Positions 27,708-36,075 of a stretch of DNA of 64,000 nucleotides are shown in pieces (position 1 is the stretch's first letter; every line of letters begins with the position of its first letter). The translations under genes were made by a program, and so were the position numbers. The stretch lies in assembly GCF_043876835.1 (NCBI RefSeq), contig NZ_JBAWJZ010000002.1, positions 248,001 through 312,000 on the forward strand, in the 5' to 3' direction. The stretch comes from Yeosuana sp043876835. Its GTDB lineage: Bacteria; Bacteroidota; Bacteroidia; Flavobacteriales; Flavobacteriaceae. The notes beneath the pieces are model-generated. The model was given only the letters and a program-made list of their open reading frames with translations. It made no database searches and had not been told where the DNA came from.

Positions 27708-28655
27708 TTAAAAATTTAATTCTGTTTTAATTGAGTAACGTTTTCTATCTGGTTTGCTTCGTAAAATGATTTCTCCTAAAAAACCTGCTACAAAAAACTG
27801 AGTACCAATAATCATTGTAGAAAGTGCTATATAAAATTGAGGTCGCTGTGTTATTAAACGTCCAGAAGGGTTTAAGAATAATTTGTCAATACCAAGATAT
27901 AAAGCAAAACCAAAACCAATAATGAGCATTATAACACCCAAAGAACCAAATAAATGCATAGGTCTTTTTCCAAACTTAGATAAAAACCATATAGTTATTA
28001 AGTCTAGAAAACCATTAATAAAACGATCCATGCCAAATTTAGTTTCCCCATATTTTCTAGCTTGATGAAGAACAACCTTTTCACTTATTTTAGCAAATCC
28101 CGCATTTTTTGATAATACCGGAATGTAACGATGCATTTCACCATTAACATCAATATTTTTAACAACTTCTAATTTGTAAGCTTTTAAACCACAATTAAAG
28201 TCATGAAGTTTTACTCCAGATGTTTTTCTTGCTGCCCAATTAAATAATTTTGATGGTAAATTTTTTGAAATAATAGAATCATAGCGTTTCTTTTTCCAAC
28301 CAGAAACTAAATCATAACCTTGATTTACAATCATGTTATAAAGCTCTGGGATTTCATCAGGGTTATCTTGCAAATCCGCATCCATAGTAATTACAACATC
28401 ACCTTGGGCTTTTTCGAAACCAGCATGAAGCGCTTGAGATTTACCGAAGTTTTTTAAAAATTTGATGCCTTTAACATGTTTATTATTGGCAGATAACTGT
28501 TCTATGGTGTCCCAAGAGTTATCTGTGCTACCATCATCAATAAAAATAACTTCATATGAAAAATGATTGGATTGCATAACTTTTGCAATCCAATCATATA
28601 ATTCTTTTAAAGATTCTTGTTCGTTAAGTAGTGGTATGACTACTGATATATTCAT
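27708..28655 (-). CDS. Family 2 glycosyltransferase, membrane-anchored (DPM1/GtrB-like)
   Basis: This 315-residue protein has a cytoplasmic GT-A domain (SVVIPLLNEQESLKELYDWI, then the metal motif ITMDADLQDNPDEIP, and CGLKAYKLEVVKNI). Two C-terminal membrane helices follow (about residues 235-258 and 278-300). This is the architecture of polyprenyl-phosphate glycosyltransferases that load a sugar onto undecaprenyl phosphate. It starts 3 bases after the DUF4199 gene stop, an arrangement I recall as common in Bacteroidota. The sugar is not predictable. Confidence 0.88.
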   Translation of the reverse strand: MNISVVIPLLNEQESLKELYDWIAKVMQSNHFSYEVIFIDDGSTDNSWDTIEQLSANNKHVKGIKFLKNFGKSQALHAGFEKAQGDVVITMDADLQDNPDEIPELYNMIVNQGYDLVSGWKKKRYDSIISKNLPSKLFNWAARKTSGVKLHDFNCGLKAYKLEVVKNIDVNGEMHRYIPVLSKNAGFAKISEKVVLHQARKYGETKFGMDRFINGFLDLITIWFLSKFGKRPMHLFGSLGVIMLIIGFGFALYLGIDKLFLNPSGRLITQRPQFYIALSTMIIGTQFFVAGFLGEIILRSKPDRKRYSIKTELNF

Positions 28656-28658
28656 GTA

Positions 28659-29174
28659 TTACTCTTCTTTTTTCATTATTAATCCTGCAATAAGAGAATA
28701 AATCAATCCAAATAATGCGCTTAGTGCAATCCAAAGTGCTGTTCCTACAACCGGATTCATAAATTTTTTCATCATTGCTAATTGCTGGTCTACAATTTCT
28801 TCAGTTAAATTTTGGTTTTCAAGCAATTTGTCACGTGTAGCTTCCATAATTTGTGACATAAATTCTGGATCAATTAAATAATTAAAAATCAACCCGTAAA
28901 CAGCATAAACAAGTGCGCTTATCAATCCAATAGCTAACCCAATTTTAATAGCTTCTCCAAGACTTAATAAGTTGACATTATTTTTTTTATATTTTGAAAT
29001 GGCATAAAAAATAGTAACTGGAAAGGCAATATAGTATATCCAATTAGGCCATTGTTTCAATTCTAAAGCCCATCCTGTAACATATGTAATGACTCCTATG
29101 ACAATCATAAGCAGTCCTAAGATGAGTCCATAATTAAGTGAGAATTTTCCTGGTGAAAGTTTTTGAGATTCCAT
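28659..29174 (-). CDS. DUF4199 membrane protein
   Basis: This 171-residue protein has four hydrophobic helices (approximately residues 13-33, 42-60, 76-98 and 143-165). A hydrophilic loop lies between the third and fourth (FMSQIMEATRDKLLENQNLT). The pattern and the coupled glycosyltransferase downstream fit the DUF4199 family of Bacteroidota. It is the first gene of the unit and has a TATCTTTG -7 box at 29213-29220. The role is unknown; a helper of the glycosyltransferase (lipid or sugar flipping) is a guess from gene pairing. Confidence 0.78.
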   Translation of the reverse strand: MESQKLSPGKFSLNYGLILGLLMIVIGVITYVTGWALELKQWPNWIYYIAFPVTIFYAISKYKKNNVNLLSLGEAIKIGLAIGLISALVYAVYGLIFNYLIDPEFMSQIMEATRDKLLENQNLTEEIVDQQLAMMKKFMNPVVGTALWIALSALFGLIYSLIAGLIMKKEE

Positions 29175-29212
29175 TTTTTTTGGTTTAAAAATTTAGTTTC
29201 TTAGTTAGTAAA

Positions 29213-29220
29213 CAAAGATA
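29213..29220 (-). promoter_or_regulatory. -7 promoter box of the DUF4199-glycosyltransferase unit
   Basis: The minus strand reads TATCTTTG, a match to TAnnTTTG, 38 bases before the ATG. It is divergent from the rpmE2 promoter. Confidence 0.5.
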
Positions 29221-29265
29221 ATAAAACGTTACGTAAAGGAGTAAAATAAAAAATATTAAAAAATA

Positions 29266-29295
29266 TTGTTCATTTAAAAAAATAGCTTAAATTTG
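29266..29295 (+). promoter_or_regulatory. Promoter of rpmE2
   Basis: TTG (29266-29268), exactly 19 bases, then TAAATTTG (29288-29295). This is a textbook Bacteroidota housekeeping promoter, 37 bases before the start codon. Confidence 0.75.
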
Positions 29296-29332
29296 CACTT
29301 CCAAAATTGAAAAGAATATAAAGCGTAGAGCG

Positions 29333-29584
29333 ATGAAAAAAGGTATACATCCAGAAAATTATAGAATAGTAGCATTTAAAGACATGTCTAACGATGATGT
29401 TTTCTTAACTAAATCTACTGCAAATACTAATGAAACTATAGAGGTTGACGGTGTTGAATATCCAGTTGTTAAAATGGAAATTTCAAGAACTTCTCACCCA
29501 TATTATACTGGTAAATCTAAATTAGTAGACACAGCTGGACGTATTGATAAGTTTAAAAACAAATATGCTAAGTTTAATAAATAA
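29333..29584 (+). CDS. rpmE2: 50S ribosomal protein L31, type B
   Basis: This 83-residue ribosomal protein begins MKKGIHPENYRIVAFKDMS and contains SRTSHPYYTGKSKLVDTAGR, diagnostic of bL31. It has no cysteines, so it is the zinc-independent type B form. It has a consensus promoter and its own terminator, as expected for a highly expressed monocistronic gene. Confidence 0.97.
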   Translation: MKKGIHPENYRIVAFKDMSNDDVFLTKSTANTNETIEVDGVEYPVVKMEISRTSHPYYTGKSKLVDTAGRIDKFKNKYAKFNK

Positions 29585-29603
29585 ACTTAGTTTCAAATAA
29601 TAT

Positions 29604-29636
29604 TTAAAGCCTTTCATTGTTTGAAAGGCTTTTTTA
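29604..29636 (+). terminator. Terminator of rpmE2
   Basis: Arms AAAGCCTTTCA and TGAAAGGCTTT with a 5-base loop, followed by a T run. Confidence 0.85.
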
Positions 29637-29652
29637 TTTTCTACAATTACGC

Positions 29653-29660
29653 TACATTTG
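29653..29660 (+). promoter_or_regulatory. -7 promoter box of the GlmU-family gene
   Basis: TACATTTG matches TAnnTTTG. The -33 position falls within the end of the rpmE2 terminator and has no TTG, so the call is tentative. Confidence 0.4.
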
Positions 29661-29721
29661 AACATATAAATATTGGTTTGAACTTATTTAAAAAACTTCA
29701 AACTTCTAACTCAAATTTAAC

Positions 29722-30897
29722 ATGAACTATATTCTTTTCGATGGTCCTTTTCGCAACAACTTATTGCCATTTACATATACAAGACCAGTTGCAGATATAA
29801 GAGTTGGAATCTTAACCATTCGTGAAAAATGGGAAGCTTATTTAGATTCAACCACTACAACTGTTACAGAAGATTATTTGTCAGACAAATATCCAATGGT
29901 AGAAATGGAAGAGAATATCATGATTAATGCATCTTATCTTCCAAATTTAGAGTTATCAGAAATGATAAAGAGCCTGGAAAAAAATCAAGCTATTTTTAAA
30001 GATGAAGATATTATTGCATTTTTCACTAACGAAGCCCAAGATGATATCGATTTTTCAACCTATGAAGCGTTAGAGTTTAATGATGATATAATTAAGATAG
30101 AAAATACTTGGGATATTTTTTCTAAAAATGGAGAAGCAATCCAAGAAGATTTTAACCTCTTAACCAAGGATAGAAAATCAAAACCAATTCCTTCAAGTAA
30201 TAATGTCATTGCACCCGAAAATATTTTTATTGAAGAAGGTGTGGAAATTGAATTTGCAACTTTAAATGCTTCCAAAGGCCCAATTTATATAGGTAAAAAC
30301 ACGTTGGTTATGGAAGGCTCCCTGCTGCGTGGACCCCTAGCTTTGTGTGAAGGTTCCATAATAAAACTTGGAGCCAGAATTTATGGACCAACAACAGTAG
30401 GTCCTTTTTGTAAAATTGGAGGAGAGGTAAATAATGCGGTTTTATTTGCATATTCGAACAAGGGGCATGATGGCTTTTTAGGAAACTCTGTTTTAGGCGA
30501 ATGGTGTAATTTAGGTGCAGACACAAATACTTCAAATCTTAAAAACGATTATTCTGAAGTGCGTTTATGGAATTATAAAACCGAAAGTTTCACTAAAACG
30601 GGTTTACAGTTTTGTGGTTTAATGATGGGCGATCACAGTAAATGCGCTATAAACACAATGTTCAACACAGGAACAGTTGTAGGTGTGAATGCAAATGTTT
30701 TTGGAAGTGGATTTCCTAGAAATTTTATCCCGAGCTTTTCTTGGGGAGGACATGGTGGATTTACAACATATTTAACTAAAAAAGCTTTTGAAGTAGCTCA
30801 AGCTGTAATGTCAAGAAGAAATATGGATTTTAACGAACAAGATGCAGCAATCTTAGAACATGTGTTTGAAGAAACCAAAAAATTTAGAAGAGAATAG
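29722..30897 (+). CDS. GlmU-family protein (putative sugar nucleotidyltransferase with left-handed beta-helix)
   Basis: This 391-residue protein starts MNYILFDGPFRNNLLPFTYTRPVADIRVG, typical of the Bacteroidota GlmU-family protein. The N-terminal half would be a degenerate nucleotidyltransferase domain. The second half is a left-handed beta-helix with hexapeptide-type repeats (YIGKNTLVMEGSLLRGPLALCEGSIIKLG is one stretch read at 192-220). GlmU's canonical GGxGTRM loop is not seen. The protein is therefore not a standard GlmU, and its substrate remains unassigned. It is followed by about 170 bases without a gene and a strong terminator at 31071. Confidence 0.82.
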   Translation: MNYILFDGPFRNNLLPFTYTRPVADIRVGILTIREKWEAYLDSTTTTVTEDYLSDKYPMVEMEENIMINASYLPNLELSEMIKSLEKNQAIFKDEDIIAFFTNEAQDDIDFSTYEALEFNDDIIKIENTWDIFSKNGEAIQEDFNLLTKDRKSKPIPSSNNVIAPENIFIEEGVEIEFATLNASKGPIYIGKNTLVMEGSLLRGPLALCEGSIIKLGARIYGPTTVGPFCKIGGEVNNAVLFAYSNKGHDGFLGNSVLGEWCNLGADTNTSNLKNDYSEVRLWNYKTESFTKTGLQFCGLMMGDHSKCAINTMFNTGTVVGVNANVFGSGFPRNFIPSFSWGGHGGFTTYLTKKAFEVAQAVMSRRNMDFNEQDAAILEHVFEETKKFRRE

Positions 30898-31070
30898 AAC
30901 TGATTCTTAATTATTTACTTTATTCTTTGCGAAAAACGCATCATTTTATTTATAAATTTTAGTGACTTTTTTTTAATTCTAGTGTCATAATAAACAGTTG
31001 AAGTAAAATTACTATTGTTAACTTTCACTGACTCTCAAATCGGCTAAAAGATTGTCTTTTAGTTTTAAGG

Positions 31071-31104
31071 AAGAGCGTTTCTATATGAAACGCTCTTTTT
31101 TTAT
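31071..31104 (+). terminator. Terminator 170 bases downstream of the GlmU-family gene
   Basis: Perfect 11-base arms AAGAGCGTTTC (31071-31081) and GAAACGCTCTT (31087-31097), a 5-base loop and a T run. The mtaB -7 box begins right after it. The 173 bases between the CDS end and this stem contain no ORF that I can support. Confidence 0.85.
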
Positions 31105-31112
31105 TATATTTG
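31105..31112 (+). promoter_or_regulatory. -7 promoter box of mtaB
   Basis: TATATTTG matches TAnnTTTG and lies 18 bases before the ATG at 31131. The possible upstream TTG start (31110-31112) is part of this box, so it cannot be translated from this promoter. Confidence 0.55.
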
Positions 31113-31130
31113 CACGATTTTATAAAAGAA

Positions 31131-32462
31131 ATGAGTACCAAAAAAAAAGTTGCTTTTTACACGTTAGGATGTAAACTTAATTTTTCTGAAACATCTACCA
31201 TAGCTAGAAGTTTTACAGAAGAAGGTTTTGATCGTGTCGATTTTTCAGAAAATGCAGATATTTATGTAATTAATACCTGTTCGGTAACTGAAAATGCAGA
31301 CAAACGCTTTAAAACCATTGTAAAGCAGGCTCAAAAAATCAATCCAAATGCTTTTGTTGCTGCTGTTGGGTGTTATGCACAATTAAAACCACAAGAACTG
31401 GCGGATGTAGATGGTGTAGATTTGGTTTTGGGTGCTACAGAAAAATTTAAAATTACTGATTATTTAAATGACCTTTCTAAAAACGATTTTGGAGAAGTTC
31501 ATTCTTGCGAAATAGAAGAAGCCGATTTTTATGTAGGGTCTTATTCAATAGGTGATAGAACTCGTGCCTTTTTAAAAGTTCAAGATGGTTGCGATTATAA
31601 ATGCACGTACTGCACAATTCCTTTAGCCAGAGGTATTTCTCGTAGTGATGCATTAGAAAATGTGTTGAAAAATGCCAAAGAAATAGCAGAGCAAAATATA
31701 AAAGAAATTGTATTAACGGGTGTTAATATTGGAGATTATGGCAAAGGCGAGTTTGGAAACAAAACACACGAACATACCTTTTTAGACTTAGTGACTCAAT
31801 TGGATAAAGTTGAAGGAATTGAACGATTGCGAATTTCGTCTATAGAGCCTAATCTTTTAAAAAATGAAACTATTGATTTGGTTTCAAAATCCAGAGCATT
31901 TGTACCTCATTTTCATATTCCTTTGCAATCTGGAAGCAATGAAATTCTAAAAAAAATGAAAAGACGCTATTTACGCGAGTTATATGTAGATAGAGTTTCA
32001 AAAATAAAAGAAGTGATGCCTAATGCCTGTATAGGAGTTGATGTCATTGTAGGTTTTCCTGGCGAAACCGATGAACTTTTTTTAGAAACCTATAATTTTT
32101 TAAACGAATTAGATATTTCTTACTTGCACGTATTTACTTATTCAGAACGAGATAATACAGAAGCCTCAGAAATGGTTGGAATAGTTCCTATGAATGTTAG
32201 GAATAAACGCAGTAAAATGTTACGTGGTCTATCGGTTAAAAAACGAAGAGCATTTTATGAAAGCCAATTAGGATTAACTAAAACAGTTTTGTTTGAGAGC
32301 GAAAATAAAGAAGGACATATTCATGGGTTTACAGAAAATTATGTGAAGGTAAAAACACCATGGAATCCTGAATTGGTTAATACATTGCATGATATTGAAC
32401 TTACTAAAATTGACGAAGATGGTTTGGTGAGATTTGAGTTTTCTGAAGTTTTTTCAAAGTAA
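31131..32462 (+). CDS. mtaB: tRNA t6A37 methylthiotransferase MtaB (radical SAM)
   Basis: This 443-residue enzyme converts t6A37 of ANN-decoding tRNAs to ms2t6A. The N-terminal UPF0004 domain holds one [4Fe-4S] cluster, with cysteines in TLGCKLN, NTCSVTENADKR and VGCYAQ. The radical SAM CxxxCxxC motif is CDYKCTYCTIP, and a TRAM-like domain ends the protein (VLFESENKEGHIHGFTENYVKV). Length and motif spacing favour MtaB (YqeV) over MiaB or RimO. The start is MSTKKKVAFY at 31131, because the longer frame starts inside the -7 box. Confidence 0.92.
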   Translation: MSTKKKVAFYTLGCKLNFSETSTIARSFTEEGFDRVDFSENADIYVINTCSVTENADKRFKTIVKQAQKINPNAFVAAVGCYAQLKPQELADVDGVDLVLGATEKFKITDYLNDLSKNDFGEVHSCEIEEADFYVGSYSIGDRTRAFLKVQDGCDYKCTYCTIPLARGISRSDALENVLKNAKEIAEQNIKEIVLTGVNIGDYGKGEFGNKTHEHTFLDLVTQLDKVEGIERLRISSIEPNLLKNETIDLVSKSRAFVPHFHIPLQSGSNEILKKMKRRYLRELYVDRVSKIKEVMPNACIGVDVIVGFPGETDELFLETYNFLNELDISYLHVFTYSERDNTEASEMVGIVPMNVRNKRSKMLRGLSVKKRRAFYESQLGLTKTVLFESENKEGHIHGFTENYVKVKTPWNPELVNTLHDIELTKIDEDGLVRFEFSEVFSK

Positions 32463-32539
32463 AAGCTGTATTTTATTACAATTCAACACGATTTCTTTTC
32501 CATTAACCCGATTTTTTTTACTGCACAAACCTTATTGTA

Positions 32540-32547
32540 TAGTTTTG
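32540..32547 (+). promoter_or_regulatory. -7 promoter box of the small lipoprotein gene
   Basis: TAGTTTTG matches TAnnTTTG, 25 bases before the ATG at 32572. It lies in a possible upstream extension of the reading frame and so argues for the inner start. Confidence 0.45.
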
Positions 32548-32571
32548 ATTCAAATCTTTAGACCCCAAATC

Positions 32572-33066
32572 ATGAAGAGAATCCTTTTTATTATTAGTAC
32601 AATTTTTTTGGTTTCATGTTCAAATGAAACAATCGATATGTCTGCTGTTGGTACATGGAAGCTAACTGGTTATAATGTGTCAAATGGTTTTGATTTGAAT
32701 AATGACGGCATTAAAAGTTTAAATTTATTGAACGAGTTTGAATGCGAAAACCATGAAACTTTAACCTTTGAATTAAATGGTGTTGTATCATCAACAGAAA
32801 CATTTAACCCAGAAGTTGATGTTATTTTGATAGATGAAGCAACCAATGAGTATGCTTTTAATGTTGTATGCGATATAGAAGGTGTGATAGGTTTTGCTTC
32901 AAACTATTCTCAAAACGGAGAAATTGTTACATACAATAACAAAAATGCTACTATAATTGGAAATGAATTATCGGTAGTTTTTGAAGATGCAATTAAAATT
33001 TATAATTCCGATTCAACTCAAGTTGTATCTACTGAAAATTTAACTTTAGTATATACAAAGCAATAG
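32572..33066 (+). CDS. Small lipocalin-like lipoprotein, function unknown
   Basis: This 164-residue protein has a lipoprotein signal peptide (LFIISTIFLVSCSN, Cys16). The mature part begins with VGTWKLTGYNV and continues as alternating beta strands, a pattern seen in Bacteroidota lipocalin-like lipoproteins. No catalytic residues stand out. The frame is open 46 codons further upstream, but that extension overlaps mtaB, lacks a signal sequence and spans the -7 box, so I start at 32572. Confidence 0.75.
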   Translation: MKRILFIISTIFLVSCSNETIDMSAVGTWKLTGYNVSNGFDLNNDGIKSLNLLNEFECENHETLTFELNGVVSSTETFNPEVDVILIDEATNEYAFNVVCDIEGVIGFASNYSQNGEIVTYNNKNATIIGNELSVVFEDAIKIYNSDSTQVVSTENLTLVYTKQ

Positions 33067-33082
33067 ATTCTTGCTATAAAAC

Positions 33083-33116
33083 AAAAAAAACCAAAACTGA
33101 TGTTTTGGATTTTTTA
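33083..33116. terminator. Bidirectional terminator (33.1 kb)
   Basis: Stem CCAAAAC / GTTTTGG with a 4-base loop, an A run before and T run after. It lies between the lipoprotein gene and the convergent GNAT-fold gene. Confidence 0.75.
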
Positions 33117-33135
33117 TAATCTTATTTTTTTAAAA

Positions 33136-33432
33136 CTAAATTCTTAAACCTACAGGAAGCATACGTTTATACTTTCTGTTGCTTCTAACAAATTTAGCAA
33201 TTTCAGGACTTGTCGGGACTATACTTAAATTACGCTCATCAATTTGTTCAAAAACAGCAGCTAAAAATTCAGTGCTAAAATTTTCGTCATGAATACCATC
33301 AGGAATGATAAGTTTTGTTAAGAATATCTTTCTATCTTGTAGAGAATATTCAATTTTGGCTAAATTGTCATCGATTTTTATTTCGAACTGACGTAAAAAA
33401 TCATTGTCTATTAATTCTGCAGCATCTATCAT
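33136..33432 (-). CDS. Small GNAT-fold acetyltransferase-like protein (YjdJ type)
   Basis: This 98-residue protein has the compact layout of YjdJ-like GNAT proteins. A central beta sheet (LAKIEYSLQDRKIFLTKLIIP) precedes a helix (FSTEFLAAVFEQIDERN), then LSIVPTSPEIAKFVRSNRKY, which corresponds to the family's conserved 'P.C.f...f...hpey' segment. The Cys of that motif is Thr here. The frame extends to a TTG at 33522, but that stretch contains a TAAATTTG -7 box (33496-33503), so the ATG at 33430-33432 is preferred. Substrate is unknown. Confidence 0.75.
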   Translation of the reverse strand: MIDAAELIDNDFLRQFEIKIDDNLAKIEYSLQDRKIFLTKLIIPDGIHDENFSTEFLAAVFEQIDERNLSIVPTSPEIAKFVRSNRKYKRMLPVGLRI

Positions 33433-33495
33433 GGTAAAGAGTTTTATTTCTATAGAATTTAAATAGTGAGTACTATTTTGTATAGTTTTGTAGTG

Positions 33496-33503
33496 CAAAT
33501 TTA
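33496..33503 (-). promoter_or_regulatory. -7 promoter box of the GNAT-fold gene
   Basis: The minus strand reads TAAATTTG. A TTG lies 16 bases upstream (33520-33522), which is shorter than the usual 19-base spacing. Confidence 0.5.
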
Positions 33504-33547
33504 CAAAAAAAATAGTTAACAACGAGGTAGTTTAAGGTTAAAACCTT

Positions 33548-34210
33548 ATGAATCAAGATATAATACACGTTTATTTTATGCCAGGAATGGCAGCAAGCCC
33601 CAAGATATTTGAGTACATTGAATTGCCAAAATCTCAATTTGAAAGTCATTATTTAGAATGGATGATACCTATTGATAGTGAATCACTTAGTGATTATGCA
33701 TTACGATTGTCTAAGAAAATTGAGCACGAAAATTGTGTTTTAATAGGAGTGTCATTTGGTGGTGTTTTGGTGCAAGAAATAAGTAAACATATAAGTGTTA
33801 AAAAATTAATTATTGTTTCTAGCGTTAAATCAATAAGTGAGTTACCAAAAAAAATGCTTATTGCTAAAAAGACTAAGGCATATAAGTTATTACCTGTTAA
33901 ATTGGTTAGTAATATTGATTTATTGGGCAAGTATGTGTTTGGTAATAATATATCAAAACGAATTGAATTATATAAAAAATATTTATCGGTTAGTGATAGC
34001 AGATATTTAAATTGGGCCATTGAAAACATGATTTGCTGGAATCAGGAAGAAATTATTCCTAACATTATCCATATACATGGAGATAAAGACCCTGTATTCC
34101 CAATATCTAGTATAAAAAGTTGCATCACGGTTACAAATGGAACACATATTATGATATTAAACAAGTTTAAATGGTTTAATGAGAACTTACCCAAACTTAT
34201 TTTGGGTTAA
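33548..34210 (+). CDS. Alpha/beta hydrolase, function unknown
   Basis: This 220-residue protein shows an alpha/beta hydrolase core. It has the nucleophile elbow LIGVSFGGVLVQE (GxSxG, Ser69), an acid in HIHGDKDPVFPISS and a catalytic His in TNGTHIMILN. An oxyanion-type loop VYFMPGMAASP starts the fold. There is no signal peptide, so it is probably cytoplasmic. It lies 47 bases before the transglycosylase gene and may be cotranscribed. The substrate cannot be inferred. Confidence 0.82.
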   Translation: MNQDIIHVYFMPGMAASPKIFEYIELPKSQFESHYLEWMIPIDSESLSDYALRLSKKIEHENCVLIGVSFGGVLVQEISKHISVKKLIIVSSVKSISELPKKMLIAKKTKAYKLLPVKLVSNIDLLGKYVFGNNISKRIELYKKYLSVSDSRYLNWAIENMICWNQEEIIPNIIHIHGDKDPVFPISSIKSCITVTNGTHIMILNKFKWFNENLPKLILG

Positions 34211-34257
34211 TATAGAAAAGAAGCTTTAATTTTTTAATTTTATAAAAAAATAGAAAA

Positions 34258-35178
34258 ATGAAAAATATACTTGCAATTATAGGATTGTTTAGTGTTTGTG
34301 GGCTATTTATTTACGCCATACAAGACGCTAAAACCGATGAGAATTTTGAAAAAAAACTTATCAATGATTATAATGTTTATGCATTACAAGTTCCTGATGA
34401 TTTAAGTTTTGCTGGAGAATCTATGCCAATTAAAGATCCTGAAGTTTATGAGCGAATGGATAAAGAATTGTTGGTTAATACGTATTGGCAATCAAACGGA
34501 TTATTAATGTTTAAACGTGCTAAAAAATATTTCCCGGTTATTGAGCCAATCTTAAAGAAGAATGGAATCCCTGATGATTTTAAATATTTGGCTGTTATTG
34601 AAAGTGGCTTAACTAATGCAGTATCAAGTGCTAAAGCAACAGGTGTTTGGCAAATTATGCAGGCAACTGCAAAGGAAAATGGTTTGGAAGTTAATGATAA
34701 TGTTGATGAGCGTTATAATTTAGAAAAGTCTACAGAAGTAGCTTGTAAATATCTTTTAAAATCAAAAGAAAAATTAGGGTCATGGACGCTAGCTGCAGCT
34801 GCGTACAATGCAGGAGATACTGGTATTTCAAGACGTTTAAACGAGCAAAATGTATCAAACTATTATGATTTGTTATTAGGTGAAGAAACAGGAAGATATG
34901 TGTTTAGAATTGTAGCTTTAAAAGAAATATTAACACATCCTGATGTATATGGATTCAATTTCAGAGAGAAAGATTTATATTCTCAAATACCTACATATAA
35001 AGTAGAAGTGGACACATCTGTTTCAGATTTCACAAAATTTGCTGAAGGTTTTGGAATCAACTATAAAATTTTAAAGGTTCACAATCCTTGGTTAAGAGAT
35101 AGATTTCTTTTAAATAAAACAAGAAAAAGATATATAATTAATATTCCTGAAAAGGGGTATTATGATACTGTTCAATAA
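34258..35178 (+). CDS. Membrane-bound lytic murein transglycosylase (SLT domain) with LysM-like tail
   Basis: This 306-residue exported protein starts with a hydrophobic segment (ILAIIGLFSVCGLFIYAI). The SLT domain covers about residues 90-215. It has the catalytic Glu in YLAVIESGLTN and the motifs AKATGVWQIMQATAKENGL, ERYNLEKSTEVACKYL and AAAAYNAGDTGISRRL, typical of MltD-type enzymes. The C-terminal part (YKVEVDTSVSDFTKFAEGFG, then ILKVHNPWLR) resembles a single LysM peptidoglycan-binding unit. It would cleave glycan strands in the periplasm during wall turnover. Confidence 0.9.
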   Translation: MKNILAIIGLFSVCGLFIYAIQDAKTDENFEKKLINDYNVYALQVPDDLSFAGESMPIKDPEVYERMDKELLVNTYWQSNGLLMFKRAKKYFPVIEPILKKNGIPDDFKYLAVIESGLTNAVSSAKATGVWQIMQATAKENGLEVNDNVDERYNLEKSTEVACKYLLKSKEKLGSWTLAAAAYNAGDTGISRRLNEQNVSNYYDLLLGEETGRYVFRIVALKEILTHPDVYGFNFREKDLYSQIPTYKVEVDTSVSDFTKFAEGFGINYKILKVHNPWLRDRFLLNKTRKRYIINIPEKGYYDTVQ

Positions 35179-35179
35179 C

Positions 35180-35211
35180 AAAAAAGGAGAAGTTTAACTT
35201 CTCCTTTTTTG
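35180..35211. terminator. Bidirectional terminator overlapping a convergent 3' end
   Basis: Arms AAAAAAGGAGAAGTT (35180-35194) and AACTTCTCCTTTTTT (35196-35210). It begins 1 base after the transglycosylase stop. The right arm encodes the final residues (KRRS and stop) of the opposite-strand TPR gene. Confidence 0.82.
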
Positions 35212-35769
35212 TTGTCTTATAGAACCACCAGTTCCAAAGTGCTGATTAGGTATTTGAGCACGTTTCATGTTTTCTTTCATCATTTTAATTTGGTCTGTTA
35301 ACATGCCTTGCTTATCAAGTTTTTGAGCTTCAGAAAGTAGTTTTTCAGCTTCTAATTTTCTGCGTTTAGAAAAAGCAATTCCTGATAAGTTTAATTTAGC
35401 CATTGCTAAATCATGATTCATGGATAATCCTAATGTAATAGCTTTTTTAAAGTATTTTTCAGCTTCATTCATATTGGTCTGTGAAACCATAATGCCATGT
35501 AAATAGTTATAATAGCCTTGTTGTTTGGTTACCAAAGCAGATTCAGGGTTTTTAATTTTGCTTAACCATTTAGTAGCTCCAACAAAATCCTGTTTTCTTA
35601 ACCGTAAAAAGGCTAATAAAATAAATTCGTTTTTAAAGTATAAAAACACAAATACTGAAGATAAAAGAATTAGCATGATACCGTTACCAATATTATTTTC
35701 AGTAAATTGATAAATAGCATAGGCTAAAATGCCTGCTGCAATAATAAGTTTTATAATTTTATTGTACAT
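35194..35769 (-). CDS. Membrane-anchored TPR-like protein, function unknown
   Basis: This 191-residue protein has two N-terminal membrane helices (about residues 7-22 and 28-46) followed by helical repeats. The segment NMNEAEKYFKKAITLGLSMNHDLAMAKLNLSGIAF looks like TPR-type pairs, read in pieces at about 98-135. A basic tail (SIRQQKRRS) ends it. Flavobacterial homologues carry DUF2892-type annotation. The gene is convergent with the transglycosylase, and the coding end is folded into the shared terminator. No partner is indicated by the context. Confidence 0.72.
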   Translation of the reverse strand: MYNKIIKLIIAAGILAYAIYQFTENNIGNGIMLILLSSVFVFLYFKNEFILLAFLRLRKQDFVGATKWLSKIKNPESALVTKQQGYYNYLHGIMVSQTNMNEAEKYFKKAITLGLSMNHDLAMAKLNLSGIAFSKRRKLEAEKLLSEAQKLDKQGMLTDQIKMMKENMKRAQIPNQHFGTGGSIRQQKRRS

Positions 35770-35975
35770 TTTTTAATAAATAAAGGTGTTATAGTCACTA
35801 TTGTAAAGTGTAATTAGTGTCTAATCTCATTTAGATTACAAAGAAACTAAATTTTTATCAAAAGCACCTAATGGAGCATTAACAAAAAAAAATCAATAGT
35901 TTAAGTAGTTTATTATGGTCAATAACTCTAGAGTTTTTAAAATTTAAAGATTTAAAAAATATTTTTAAAATAACG

Positions 35976-36006
35976 TTTGTCAAAGTAAAAACTCTTTGTA
36001 TATTTG
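35976..36006 (+). promoter_or_regulatory. Promoter of rpmH
   Basis: TTTG (35976-35979), exactly 19 bases, then TATATTTG (35999-36006). This is a perfect Bacteroidota promoter about 70 bases before the ATG. The rest of the 306-base gap 35770-36075 is AT-rich. A weak hairpin (TAATCT/AGATTA near 35823-35838) is the only other structure seen. Confidence 0.78.
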
Positions 36007-36075
36007 CGCTCGGTTTTGGATAACCCCAAAATTAAAAATAACAAATACAATTTTCAGATTTAAAGATACTAGACA

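Noticed and set aside
31110..31130. Longer mtaB start at a TTG
   Set aside because: The TTG is part of the TATATTTG promoter box, and the ATG at 31131 gives the normal N-terminus.
32434..32571. 46-codon N-terminal extension of the small lipoprotein
   Set aside because: It would overlap mtaB and hide the lipoprotein signal peptide; a -7 box lies within it.
33433..33522. Longer start of the GNAT-fold protein
   Set aside because: The extension contains a TAAATTTG promoter box and does not look like this family.
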